Shown here piece by piece: positions 41,283-50,059 of a stretch of 64,000 nucleotides of DNA (its first letter is position 1; each line of letters starts with the position of its first letter). Under the pieces are notes generated by a model. That model saw only the letters and a program-made list of their open reading frames with translations. It searched no databases and was not told the origin of the DNA. This stretch comes from Gammaproteobacteria bacterium (GTDB lineage Bacteria > Pseudomonadota > Gammaproteobacteria > Pseudomonadales > Azotimanducaceae): contig JAUILI010000001.1 of NCBI GenBank assembly GCA_030433075.1, positions 32,044-96,043 on the forward strand, written 5' to 3'. Made by a program: the position numbers and the translations under genes.

Positions 41283-43085
41283 CTAGGGCGCCGCAGACCA
41301 CAAGCGCCGGGCGAGGCCCGAGCGGCGCAGGGGCGCCTGCGCCAGACAGCGATCGATCGCCGCCGGCGCTGCGAACAGGCGCACACGCTTCTGAGCTCGG
41401 GTGACGGCGGTATAGAGAAGCGCGCGGTTCAGCAGCTGCTGTCCCGCGTCCCCAAGCCCCGACGGCAGCACCACGGACACCTCCGCAAACTCCGACCCCT
41501 GGCTCTTATGAATCGTGCAGGCGTAAGCCGGCTCGAAAGCCGGGAGGCGATCGAGGGGCACGCGCTTGGGGGCAGCGCCGGCGCTGGGGAATACGGCGAC
41601 TAGCCCCCCCTCCCCGCCCCGGACTATGCCGAGATCGCCGTTGAACACCCCGAGGCTGGGATCATTGCGAAGCACCATGAGAGGCATGCCTGGGAAGGGA
41701 CCCTCCGCAGGCACTGGCGCCCCGGCCGCCCGCAGCGCGGTGGCCACCTGGGCATTTAAGCCCGAGACCCCCAGGGGGCCCTGGCGCGTCGGCGTCAGGA
41801 GGGTGAAGGCGCCCAGCTGAACAAGGAGCGCTTCGTCCTCGACCCCAGCGGCCTCTTGGCGCCACAGCGTGAGGTAGGCCTCCCTAGCCTCATCCAAAAC
41901 CGCCTCGGGCACCTCCGAGTAGCAAAGCGCCTCGTCTCCCGAGGCCAGGGCCACCCACGCGTCCTCGCGCCGTCCCTCATTCACCGCCGCCGCAAAGCGG
42001 GCCACGGCGCCGGAGGGATCGAAGCGGTAACTGCGCTGCAGGTGGCAAAGGCAATCTGCCAGCGGAGGCACGGTGGCCTGCTCATAGGGACCGAGATCAT
42101 CGCCCGTGAGCGCCTCGAGAGCCCGGCAGCGCGCGCTGGACAGGGTCGGCTGGCCCACCCCCGCGGTCAGATCCCCGAGCACCTGCCCCGTCTCCACGGA
42201 GGCCAGCTGGTCCTTGTCCCCAAGCAGAATGACGCGCGTCTCCGGCGCCAGCGCAGAGAACAGCTGCGCCATGAGGCGCAAATCCACCATAGACGCCTCA
42301 TCCACCAGCACCACATCGGCGGCAAGGGGCGCATCGACGCCCCGGGAAAAGCGATTGCCGTAGGGCTGGTAGCCCAGGAGCCGGTGCAGGGTCACGGCCT
42401 CATCGGGAATGGCCGCAAGCCCCGCTTCCAGGGCCGGGGGCAAGGGGGTGTTCGCTAGGGACGCCTTGGCCCCGGCCACAGCCTGAGCCAGCCGCGCCGC
42501 GGCCTTCCCCGTGGGGGCGGCTAAGGCGATGCGCACGGGCCCCGCCTCGTGCTGCAGGGCTGCCGCCAGGAGGGTCAGGGCTCGGGTGACGGTGGAAGTC
42601 TTCCCCGTCCCCGGGCCGCCCGTGAGCACGAGGAGGCGCCGCTCTAGGAGCATGGCGGCCCCAAGCCGTTGCCAGTCGATGGCCTCCCCCGGGGCGCCGA
42701 AGAGCACCTCAAGCCACCCCCTGAGCTGCCCCGGGGCCGGGGCCAAGGGCGCGGGCTCGGCCGCGCGGGCGCAAAGGGCCTCAGCGAGCTGCGCCTCGTA
42801 GCGCGCATCCTTAGCCAGGTAGAGGGCATTTTCCCAGAGCACGAGGGGCGCCGGAGCCCCCTCTGTCCCGAGGAGCCCCGAATCCTTAAGCAGCGAAGCC
42901 CAGGCCAGCCTGGCCGGAGGCGGCACCTGCTCCAGGGGCAGGCAGCTGTGCTGCGCCGCCACCCCTGCTTCTAGCTGCTCGAGCAGCGTCGCCAGGGCGC
43001 TATGGGCTTCCGTCCCCGGCGCATAGCGGCACCAGCGCAGCAGCGCCTGGCAAAGGGGCCCTCGGGCCTCGGGGCTAGGTGCCAT
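41283..43085 (-). CDS. recD: Exodeoxyribonuclease V alpha chain (RecD)
   Basis: A 600-residue 5'-3' helicase subunit of RecBCD, close to the 608 of E. coli. The helicase core has Walker A LTGGPGTGKTST (about 155-166), Walker B VVLVDEASMVDLRLM, LLGDKDQLASVETG, and the C-terminal motif ACTIHKSQGSEFAEV with YTAVTRAQKRV. It gives the complex its fast motor on the 5' strand. ATG 43083-43085 overlaps the recB stop by one base (TAATG), showing translational coupling in the order recC-recB-recD. Confidence 0.95.
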   Translation of the reverse strand: MAPSPEARGPLCQALLRWCRYAPGTEAHSALATLLEQLEAGVAAQHSCLPLEQVPPPARLAWASLLKDSGLLGTEGAPAPLVLWENALYLAKDARYEAQLAEALCARAAEPAPLAPAPGQLRGWLEVLFGAPGEAIDWQRLGAAMLLERRLLVLTGGPGTGKTSTVTRALTLLAAALQHEAGPVRIALAAPTGKAAARLAQAVAGAKASLANTPLPPALEAGLAAIPDEAVTLHRLLGYQPYGNRFSRGVDAPLAADVVLVDEASMVDLRLMAQLFSALAPETRVILLGDKDQLASVETGQVLGDLTAGVGQPTLSSARCRALEALTGDDLGPYEQATVPPLADCLCHLQRSYRFDPSGAVARFAAAVNEGRREDAWVALASGDEALCYSEVPEAVLDEAREAYLTLWRQEAAGVEDEALLVQLGAFTLLTPTRQGPLGVSGLNAQVATALRAAGAPVPAEGPFPGMPLMVLRNDPSLGVFNGDLGIVRGGEGGLVAVFPSAGAAPKRVPLDRLPAFEPAYACTIHKSQGSEFAEVSVVLPSGLGDAGQQLLNRALLYTAVTRAQKRVRLFAAPAAIDRCLAQAPLRRSGLARRLWSAAP

Positions 43086-46000
43086 TAGCGCACCTCCGGG
43101 GAAAAGCAGCGATCCAGCGCATCGAGGAGCGCAGGATCGGGGTCGTCAGCAAAGATCCCCAGGGTCGAATCGGGCGCCATGCCGCGCAGAAAGAGATAGC
43201 GAACGCCACCGAAGGCCGCAGCTCCGGAGGGACCAAGGCGCCGGCGCAGAAGCCGGCGCAGGGCCACGGCGTAGATGAGGTACTGAAAGGCGTAGTGATG
43301 GCTGTCCATGGCCGCCCGAAGCCCCCCGGCATCATAGGCCTCCCGGTGCAGGCCAAGGCGATTCGACTTGTAATCCACCACGTAGTAGCGCTCCTCTACG
43401 GCGAGGACCACATCGATAAAGCCTCGAAGGAAACCCGTGAGGGTCTGCTCCGGCAGGGATGGCATGGGGTAGCCCGCCTCTCGAATGAGGCTCTCAAGGG
43501 CCGGTAGCGCGAAGCCCTTAAGCCGCAGATCGAAGGCCAGCTCGGCGCGCTGCTGAGGAATATCGGCTAGCGCGCGGCCCTCGATGATCGGCGTGGCCCG
43601 CACGGCGCTAAGCCAGGTCCCCACCCCCTCCACGCTGACCCCCGGCGCCCCCCAAAGCCCATGGCGCCGCAGGCATCGTTCCAGGTGGGCCGGAAGGGCC
43701 TCCGGCGCTTCAGGCCAAGTTTCGAGCATGTCGTGCAGACATACGCCGGGAATGGCCCCGGCGGGGAACTGGGCCGCCGGGGGGCTTAAGGGGGTGGGGC
43801 TCTCCAGCACCGGAGCATCCCGCCCCTCATCCCCGAAGCCGGCAGGCTCCGCGCCAGCCTGCCCATCCTGACGTAGCAGGCTCGAATAGCTCACCCGCGC
43901 CTCCCGGGCGAAGCTTCGCGGCGCGATCACCTTCGCTGGAGCAAGAGCCTCGCCCTTCCCTGCGGTCGCGAGGCGCTCCTCACCCATCGCCTCGGCGGGA
44001 TCAAAAACCTCGAGGGAACCGCCGGCGGCAGTTAGGGCTTCAGCCCAGGCCTTCGGGGCCAGCCCCTGGAACCCGAGCGCATGGGCCAGGGCCGAACCCT
44101 GCTGCGCCGCTTCGCTCTTTTCCCCCTTTGCCTCGGGCATGCCCAGGTACACGGCGTGGCAAGCCCGGGTCAGGGCCACGTATAAAAGGCGCAGGCTTTC
44201 CCCCAGCTTCTCCCGCGCTGAGGCGGCCTGGGACCGGGACCCCCTGCGCAGATCCACCGCCATAGCCCCCACGGCGGGATCGTGGAACAGGGGGAAGGGC
44301 TCCGCCTTCTCTACCCGGGGGAAGGGCAGCAGCACCACGTCGTACTCCAGCCCCTTAGCGCCGTGCACGGTGATGATCTTCACCAGGTTTTCGTCACTCT
44401 CAAGGCGCTGCTGGTGCGCTTCATTGTCATCGCCCGCCTCGCGCGCCTGAGTAAAGGCCCGGAGCGTTTCCGCTGCCCCTCCGCCGGCACGATCAAAGCG
44501 CTCGAGGCACTCCCCGAGGTGCCGGAGGTCCGTGAGGATCCGGGGGCCCTCCGGTTCCCCGAGGCAGCGGGCCGGCACGGCGTAGGCCTCGAGCAGGGCA
44601 AAGAGGGCCGTCAGCACCCCCTGCCGTTCCCAGCGCTCCCGGAAGCTGCGGAAGCGCGCCTGGTGCGCGGCCAGCGCATCGGCTCCCCCCAGGGCCGCCG
44701 GCGGCACCGCCAAAAGCGGCGTCAAAAGCGCATCGCGCAGGCCGCCGCCGTCCTCTGGGGCCGCCATGGCGCGGAGCACGCGAAAGACATCCTCCGCCGT
44801 TTCCGTGGCAAAGACGCTTTGCTTGGAGGCAAAGGCCGAGCCCAGGCGAGCGGCACGCAGGCAGCGCTGAAGCCGAGCCCCCTCGTTGTGAGTGTTCACC
44901 AGCAAGGCGCACTGCTGAGGTTTCAGAGGCTTCCCTTCGATCGTCGCCTCCGCCAGCAGGCGCTGGAGCAGGGCCACGGTGGCTTGGGCTTGCGCTTCGT
45001 CGCTGCCTACGGTGGTACTTCGGTAGAACCCGAGGGCCGGCGCCGGGGCGCCGTTCCGGGCCCAGGGCTGGGCCGGATCGCCCTTCGCGGCGGTCACCGG
45101 TTCATAGCCCATGGCCTCGCTCAGGAAGGGATCGGACTGCCGCTGATAAAAGCGGTTGAGCGCTTCGATGACCGGGGGCGAAGAACGCCAGTTCTGATCC
45201 ATGCGCAGCCGATCGCCACCGGGAAGGGCCTGCCGGGCCCGAAGGTAGGCGAAGAGATCGGCCCCCCGAAAGCCGTAGATGGCCTGCTTAGGATCGCCGA
45301 TGAGCACGAGCGTGCCCGGCCCTTCGACGGGGTAGAGCGCCTCAAAGATGTCCAGCTGCACCGGGTCCGTGTCCTGGAACTCATCAATAAACGCCAGGGG
45401 ATAGCGGGCGCCCAGCCGTTCCGCCAACGCCTTGCCGCTGGCGCCGCGGAGGCTCGCGGCCAGCTGGCGCAGCGCATCCTCCGGGCCCCGAAGCTGGCGC
45501 TGGTCCTTGTGCGCGGCAAGGGCCTCCTGAAAGGCCCTAAAGAGCGTATGCGTCAGTCCCGCTTCGAAGGCCTCGGCAGCGCTTAAGAGCGCCTCCGCTG
45601 CGGTGGCCAGCGCGCCTCCGCTGACGGCGCTTTGGCCCTTTTTTACCGGGGTATCGGCGAAGGCCTCCGGAGTGAAGGCCTCCAGAAGCACGGAATCCTT
45701 CTTTTTCTTGCCCTCCCCCAGGAGCGCCTTTAGGGCCTCGGGCAGCGGCGCCTCTGCTCCAAGCGCCGCATCGAGGGTGTCCTGTAGGCCGGGCTTGCCC
45801 GGTCCCCGAGACCGCGCGTTATAGCGCTCGGTCAGCGCGCCCCAGCCCGTTCCCGCCTTACCGAAGCCCGGCAGCCCAAGCGCGGCGGGATCTTCGTCTC
45901 GCCGCGCCCAGGCCACGCGCAGGGCCGCCAGGGCCTGGGCAAGGGCCGCGCCCAGGGTGTCGAGATCGCCCTCCGGTACGCCCTGAAAGGTCAGGGTGCC

Positions 46001-46603
46001 GGGGGCCAGCCAGCTGCTGAAGAGCCGTTCGCACTGCTCAGGCTCGGCCCAAACCCGCAGCCAAAGGGCCTGCACGGACGCCGACGCTGAGTAAAACCCC
46101 TGCCGCCACGCCGTGCGCAAGGCCTCCCGGTGCAGGGCCTTGTCATCCTCGAGGTTTTCGAAGGTAAAGGGCGATGCCTGCTCCAGGGCCCCTTCGAGGA
46201 GGGCGCGATGGCAGAAGCCGTGGATGGTAAACACCGGCGCTTCGTCGAGCTGCCCGAGGGCCGCCCGAAGCCGCGCCTGATCCCGAAGGCGATCGGCGCT
46301 TTGGTTCCATAGCTGAGCGAGGAAAGCGTCCTTCGGAGGCTCGGGGTCGACAAAGGCCTGAAGGGCACCCCGAAGGCGCTGCCCGAGGCGATCCCGAAGC
46401 TCCGCCGTCGCCGCCCGGGTGAAGGTCACCATAAGAATTTCGTCGATGCGCAGGGCCGGCGCATCTAAGGCCTGGGGCGCCCGTTGCCCCAGCACCGCCC
46501 GGAGCACCAACGAGCCCAGAGCGAAGGTTTTCCCCGTGCCAGCACTGGCTTCAAGGAGCTTGCGCCCCATCAGGGGCATGCGGTGGGGATCAAAGCGGGT
46601 CAT
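43085..46603 (-). CDS. recB: Exodeoxyribonuclease V beta chain (RecB)
   Basis: A 1172-residue 3'-5' helicase and nuclease (E. coli 1180). UvrD-type motifs: EASAGTGKTFALG near the N-terminus, FIDEFQDTDPVQLDIF, LIGDPKQAIYGFRGAD, ITVHGAKGLEYDVVLLP and LRLLYVALTRA. The C-terminal nuclease domain has GFIDVVL and VVDYKSNRLG, which carry the metal-binding Asp and the catalytic Asp-x-Lys. The open frame continues to 47191, but ATG 46601-46603 overlaps the recC stop (ATGA) and begins the protein in the family-typical way, about 18 residues before Walker A. Confidence 0.96.
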   Translation of the reverse strand: MTRFDPHRMPLMGRKLLEASAGTGKTFALGSLVLRAVLGQRAPQALDAPALRIDEILMVTFTRAATAELRDRLGQRLRGALQAFVDPEPPKDAFLAQLWNQSADRLRDQARLRAALGQLDEAPVFTIHGFCHRALLEGALEQASPFTFENLEDDKALHREALRTAWRQGFYSASASVQALWLRVWAEPEQCERLFSSWLAPGTLTFQGVPEGDLDTLGAALAQALAALRVAWARRDEDPAALGLPGFGKAGTGWGALTERYNARSRGPGKPGLQDTLDAALGAEAPLPEALKALLGEGKKKKDSVLLEAFTPEAFADTPVKKGQSAVSGGALATAAEALLSAAEAFEAGLTHTLFRAFQEALAAHKDQRQLRGPEDALRQLAASLRGASGKALAERLGARYPLAFIDEFQDTDPVQLDIFEALYPVEGPGTLVLIGDPKQAIYGFRGADLFAYLRARQALPGGDRLRMDQNWRSSPPVIEALNRFYQRQSDPFLSEAMGYEPVTAAKGDPAQPWARNGAPAPALGFYRSTTVGSDEAQAQATVALLQRLLAEATIEGKPLKPQQCALLVNTHNEGARLQRCLRAARLGSAFASKQSVFATETAEDVFRVLRAMAAPEDGGGLRDALLTPLLAVPPAALGGADALAAHQARFRSFRERWERQGVLTALFALLEAYAVPARCLGEPEGPRILTDLRHLGECLERFDRAGGGAAETLRAFTQAREAGDDNEAHQQRLESDENLVKIITVHGAKGLEYDVVLLPFPRVEKAEPFPLFHDPAVGAMAVDLRRGSRSQAASAREKLGESLRLLYVALTRACHAVYLGMPEAKGEKSEAAQQGSALAHALGFQGLAPKAWAEALTAAGGSLEVFDPAEAMGEERLATAGKGEALAPAKVIAPRSFAREARVSYSSLLRQDGQAGAEPAGFGDEGRDAPVLESPTPLSPPAAQFPAGAIPGVCLHDMLETWPEAPEALPAHLERCLRRHGLWGAPGVSVEGVGTWLSAVRATPIIEGRALADIPQQRAELAFDLRLKGFALPALESLIREAGYPMPSLPEQTLTGFLRGFIDVVLAVEERYYVVDYKSNRLGLHREAYDAGGLRAAMDSHHYAFQYLIYAVALRRLLRRRLGPSGAAAFGGVRYLFLRGMAPDSTLGIFADDPDPALLDALDRCFSPEVR

Positions 46604-49600
46604 GGGAGGGCCCCCCGAGCCTCGAGCGTCTCCCACGCTTCCCCCAGGGAAACCCCGCTTTCCGCCTCCAGCAGGGGCATAAACACCTGCTCCGCGAGGG
46701 CGCAGAACGGCGCCCGCACCGGCGCAAGGCCCTGGGGGAAGGCCTGGCGCGCAGCCAGCGTCAGCCCTTCCGGGGTAGGGCCTCGCGCCCGTTCCGGGCG
46801 CCACTTCGCCGCCAGGGACGCAAATGTATCCTCTCCGGCCTTGCCCTCCCGGACCGCTTCGGCCCAGGCGCAGGAGGCCTCGGGGAATAGGGGCAGAGGT
46901 TCCGTAAGCCCCGCCTGTAGCAGGCCGAGGAGGATCTCCAGCGCCGCCTCGGGCGCCTCCGGCGCCGTCACCACCGCGGCTTTGTCCGGCCCCAGCAGGA
47001 CCCCATGGCGCCCCCACCCCGCCGCCGCATACAGCAGCACCGTAACCCAAAGCCCGAGACGATCTTGAGCGCGAAGCCGGCCAAAGCGCTGCGCTCGCAC
47101 GAGCCCATCGGACCAGCGCAGGCAGGGCCCCAAAAGGCGCCCCGACGGCAGCGCGAGATCGAGCGGCACCTGCGCCGCCGTCGCCGCCCAAAAGGCCTTC
47201 GGGAGCGCCCGGCGAAGGGCCTCGGTGCTGGCCTGGGCTTCGGCCAGAGCCCCGTCCCCGGCGGCGCCGAGGGGCAAGCGACCCCGGGCCCGCAGCACCG
47301 CGTCGCTGCCGGCGCGGGTAAAGCTGTCCTCTAGAAGCCGGTAGCGGCCGAGGGGATCTAGGGTGAAGGGTTCGTCATCCTCCACGTGCTCAGGCAGGCG
47401 CCGGAGCGCAGCCCCCAGGCCCTCCCTAAAGTAGGTGCCCAGGGGATCGCGATAGAAGGCCAGGAGCAACGCCGGCGCCCGGGCCTCGCCGGGCCCCCGG
47501 CGGGCGCCCTCGCCCCCCGGAGCTGAAGACTCGATCAGCGCCTCCGAGCTGCCTTTGTCTTCTCGCCGAGGACGCCAAAGGCTTTGATAGGTTTCGAGCC
47601 CCGCCTCCCCATAGCGGGAGGAAAAGGGCTGAAGGGGCGGCGCGACGGTGATGGGCTCCAGGGCCTTCCCCATCGCCTCGCTCTCAACCTCACCGGACAG
47701 GGCGGCCTGAAGCTCGGTGACCAGGAGGGACGGCGGCAGGGGCCGGTAGTTTCTATCCCGGGCGGTCCAGCTGAGCAGCACCCGGTCCCGGGCCGAAAGC
47801 AGGGCCTCAAGGAAGAGGTAGCGATCCTCACTTCGCCGCAGCCGGTCCCCGGGACGGGGTTCCTGTGCCATGAGATCAAAGGGCAGCGGCTGCTCGAGGC
47901 GCGGATAGGCGTCCTCGTTCATCCCCACGAGGCCGACGATGCGGAAGGGCAGAACGCGCATGGGCATGAGCGTGCAGAAGGTCACGCCCCCCGCGAAAAA
48001 GCGATGGGCCGTTCCCGGGCCCTCCAGGGCCCCCTTCAGCGATTCAAGCAGGGCCAGGCGCGGCAGGGGGCTGCTCGCCACCGCTTCCGGCAAGGTCAGC
48101 AATTCGGAGAGGGCCTCCCGGAGGGGCGCCAGCACGAGCTCGTCCTCTGGAGACAACGCGAGGCAGCTTTGCAGCGCGTCCCCTAGCAATGCGGCCCATT
48201 CCGCCGGCAGACAGGGCCCGGCAAGGCGCTCCCGGAAGCGGGCCAGGGTTTCCACGGCGGCGTGCAGGGCGCCGAGGCGCGCCCCCTCCCCCTCCGCGAG
48301 GGCCACGGGCGCGAGGCCAGAAAAGACCCCCTCGGCGTCGCCGGTCATGGCGCCAAGGAGTAAGCGATCGAGGCCCCGGCGCCAGCTGTGAACAACGTCC
48401 GCCTCGGAAAGCCCCGTGGCGGCCCAATCCTGCCCATCCCAGCCCCAGCGCACCTCCGCCCCCTCGAGCCATCGTTCAAAAAGCGAGAGGTCCTCTGCCG
48501 CAAGGCCAAAGGCGCGCTGGCATTGAGGGAGGGCCAGGAGTGCCATCACCGCGCTGCGCTCAAAGCGGCCCGCCGGCAAGGCCAGCAGGCGCGAAAGCCA
48601 GGCGAGAAGGGGCGCCTCCGCCTGCCCCTGGCGGTCGGCGATGCTGTAGGGCAGTGCGAGCGGGACCTCGGGCCGGCCGAAGACCGCTTCGATAAGGGGC
48701 GCGTAGTGGTCGATATCGGGAATCATGACCACCACGTCCTGGGGACGAAGGGTGGCATCGGCCTCGAAGGCGTCGACCAAGGCATCGTAGAGGACCTCGA
48801 TTTCCCGCAGCGGACTGGGGCACGGCAAGAAGCGTAGGGAGGGGTCTTCGGGGGTCAGCACGAGGGGCGCATCATCCCCGACCAGCACGGCCTGCTGGAG
48901 CTGGGCCAGCGCCGTGTCCTCGTCCCGCTCCCCAAAGTGGTCGAGCACCTCCGCCGCCCCATCAAGGGCCAGGAGCTGGTTCAGAAACTGGCGCCCCAGG
49001 GCCCCATTCTGGGCCAGCAGGGGGTGGGCCGGGAGGTAGGCCAGGGCCGCCGCCTCGTAAGCCTCCAGCGCCTCCGCGCCGCCGCTCTTCAAGGCCTCCG
49101 CCTGGCGCCGCGCCACCACGGCGGGGCGCAGCACTTCGGCCCAGTAATCTGCCGAGGGGTTCAAGAAATACAGCGTGACCGGGCGATGGCGAGCCAGGGC
49201 CGTGAAGAGGGCAAGCTGCCCCGGGGGCAGGGCCGAAAGGCCAAAGAGGGCCACCCGGGGCGCCACGGGAAGGAGCAGGTCGTCGAGGGATCCAGGAGGG
49301 CTCTGCGCGAGCCGTTCGAGAGCTGCGGTCAGAAGCGCTGCGCGATCGGGCACGGCCCCCAGGGCCGCCACGGCCTGGGCCCAGAGGGCGCTCTGCCAGG
49401 CCTCGTGGGGCCCGGGCAAGCCGAGGCGCTGCCCCCGCCCCCAGGCCGCAAGCCAGGACGGGCGATACACGAGGTACTGATCGAACAAATCAGCGATGCG
49501 CTCCGCCAGCTGGAAGCGCTTCAGGGCCTGCTCCCCGCCCTCAAGGTAATGGCGCAGGGGGGCAAACTCCGGGGCCTCCGAGGGCAGGGCCGCCAGCAGC

Positions 49601-49887
49601 CCAAAAAGGGTCCAGCGCAAACTGCGTTTCGCGTAGGGATCGTCGATCGGCGCAGGCACGAGGGTGCGGATCAGGCGCCAGGCGAAGAGCGAGGGCAAGG
49701 GGTAGGCCACGCCCGCGGCGATGCCAAAGGCCTTCGCCTGTTCCGTGCGCAGCCAGAGGGCCATGCCCGGGCTTTGCACCACCACCACCTCTTCCGCGAG
49801 GGGCTCGGCCAGGGGCACCTCGGCCTGAGTCCGGAGGAGCTCCGCCGCCAGGTTTTCCACCCGGTTGGACTGCACCACCTTGAGCAC
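46600..49887 (-). CDS. recC: Exodeoxyribonuclease V gamma chain (RecC)
   Basis: 1095 residues (E. coli 1122). This inactive-helicase subunit scans for Chi and splits the DNA strands. The N-terminus VVQSNRVENLAAELL, VVVQSPGMALWLRTEQA and GVAYPLPSLFAWRL is very typical, as are PSLRFLPCPSPLREIEVLYDALVDAFE, VVVMIPDIDHYAPLIEAVFG, and RVLPFRIVGLVGMNEDAYPR. The start is GTG 49885-49887 after AGGGGGC. It is the first gene of the operon; no ptr gene lies between recC and recB, unlike E. coli. The Chi sequence recognised is unknown. Confidence 0.95.
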   Translation of the reverse strand: MLKVVQSNRVENLAAELLRTQAEVPLAEPLAEEVVVVQSPGMALWLRTEQAKAFGIAAGVAYPLPSLFAWRLIRTLVPAPIDDPYAKRSLRWTLFGLLAALPSEAPEFAPLRHYLEGGEQALKRFQLAERIADLFDQYLVYRPSWLAAWGRGQRLGLPGPHEAWQSALWAQAVAALGAVPDRAALLTAALERLAQSPPGSLDDLLLPVAPRVALFGLSALPPGQLALFTALARHRPVTLYFLNPSADYWAEVLRPAVVARRQAEALKSGGAEALEAYEAAALAYLPAHPLLAQNGALGRQFLNQLLALDGAAEVLDHFGERDEDTALAQLQQAVLVGDDAPLVLTPEDPSLRFLPCPSPLREIEVLYDALVDAFEADATLRPQDVVVMIPDIDHYAPLIEAVFGRPEVPLALPYSIADRQGQAEAPLLAWLSRLLALPAGRFERSAVMALLALPQCQRAFGLAAEDLSLFERWLEGAEVRWGWDGQDWAATGLSEADVVHSWRRGLDRLLLGAMTGDAEGVFSGLAPVALAEGEGARLGALHAAVETLARFRERLAGPCLPAEWAALLGDALQSCLALSPEDELVLAPLREALSELLTLPEAVASSPLPRLALLESLKGALEGPGTAHRFFAGGVTFCTLMPMRVLPFRIVGLVGMNEDAYPRLEQPLPFDLMAQEPRPGDRLRRSEDRYLFLEALLSARDRVLLSWTARDRNYRPLPPSLLVTELQAALSGEVESEAMGKALEPITVAPPLQPFSSRYGEAGLETYQSLWRPRREDKGSSEALIESSAPGGEGARRGPGEARAPALLLAFYRDPLGTYFREGLGAALRRLPEHVEDDEPFTLDPLGRYRLLEDSFTRAGSDAVLRARGRLPLGAAGDGALAEAQASTEALRRALPKAFWAATAAQVPLDLALPSGRLLGPCLRWSDGLVRAQRFGRLRAQDRLGLWVTVLLYAAAGWGRHGVLLGPDKAAVVTAPEAPEAALEILLGLLQAGLTEPLPLFPEASCAWAEAVREGKAGEDTFASLAAKWRPERARGPTPEGLTLAARQAFPQGLAPVRAPFCALAEQVFMPLLEAESGVSLGEAWETLEARGALP

Positions 49888-50059
49888 GGAAGCCCCCTGT
49901 TTCGCCAGGGCCTCAGCCTACCGCGACCGCCCCCGGAGGGCGACACGGAAACTTGATGAAGGCGAAACCTTTTCGTAACGAATCGGTCACACAGCCCCCC
50001 TAAAGTGCGCGCCGCAATCGACCGGTTGGCGATTCATTGACTCATTAAAGGAGAGCATC

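Noticed and set aside
46604..47191. Open frame extending recB by 196 codons
   Set aside because: It overlaps recC in another frame; RecB proteins start shortly before the Walker A motif, and ATG 46603 is coupled to the recC stop.
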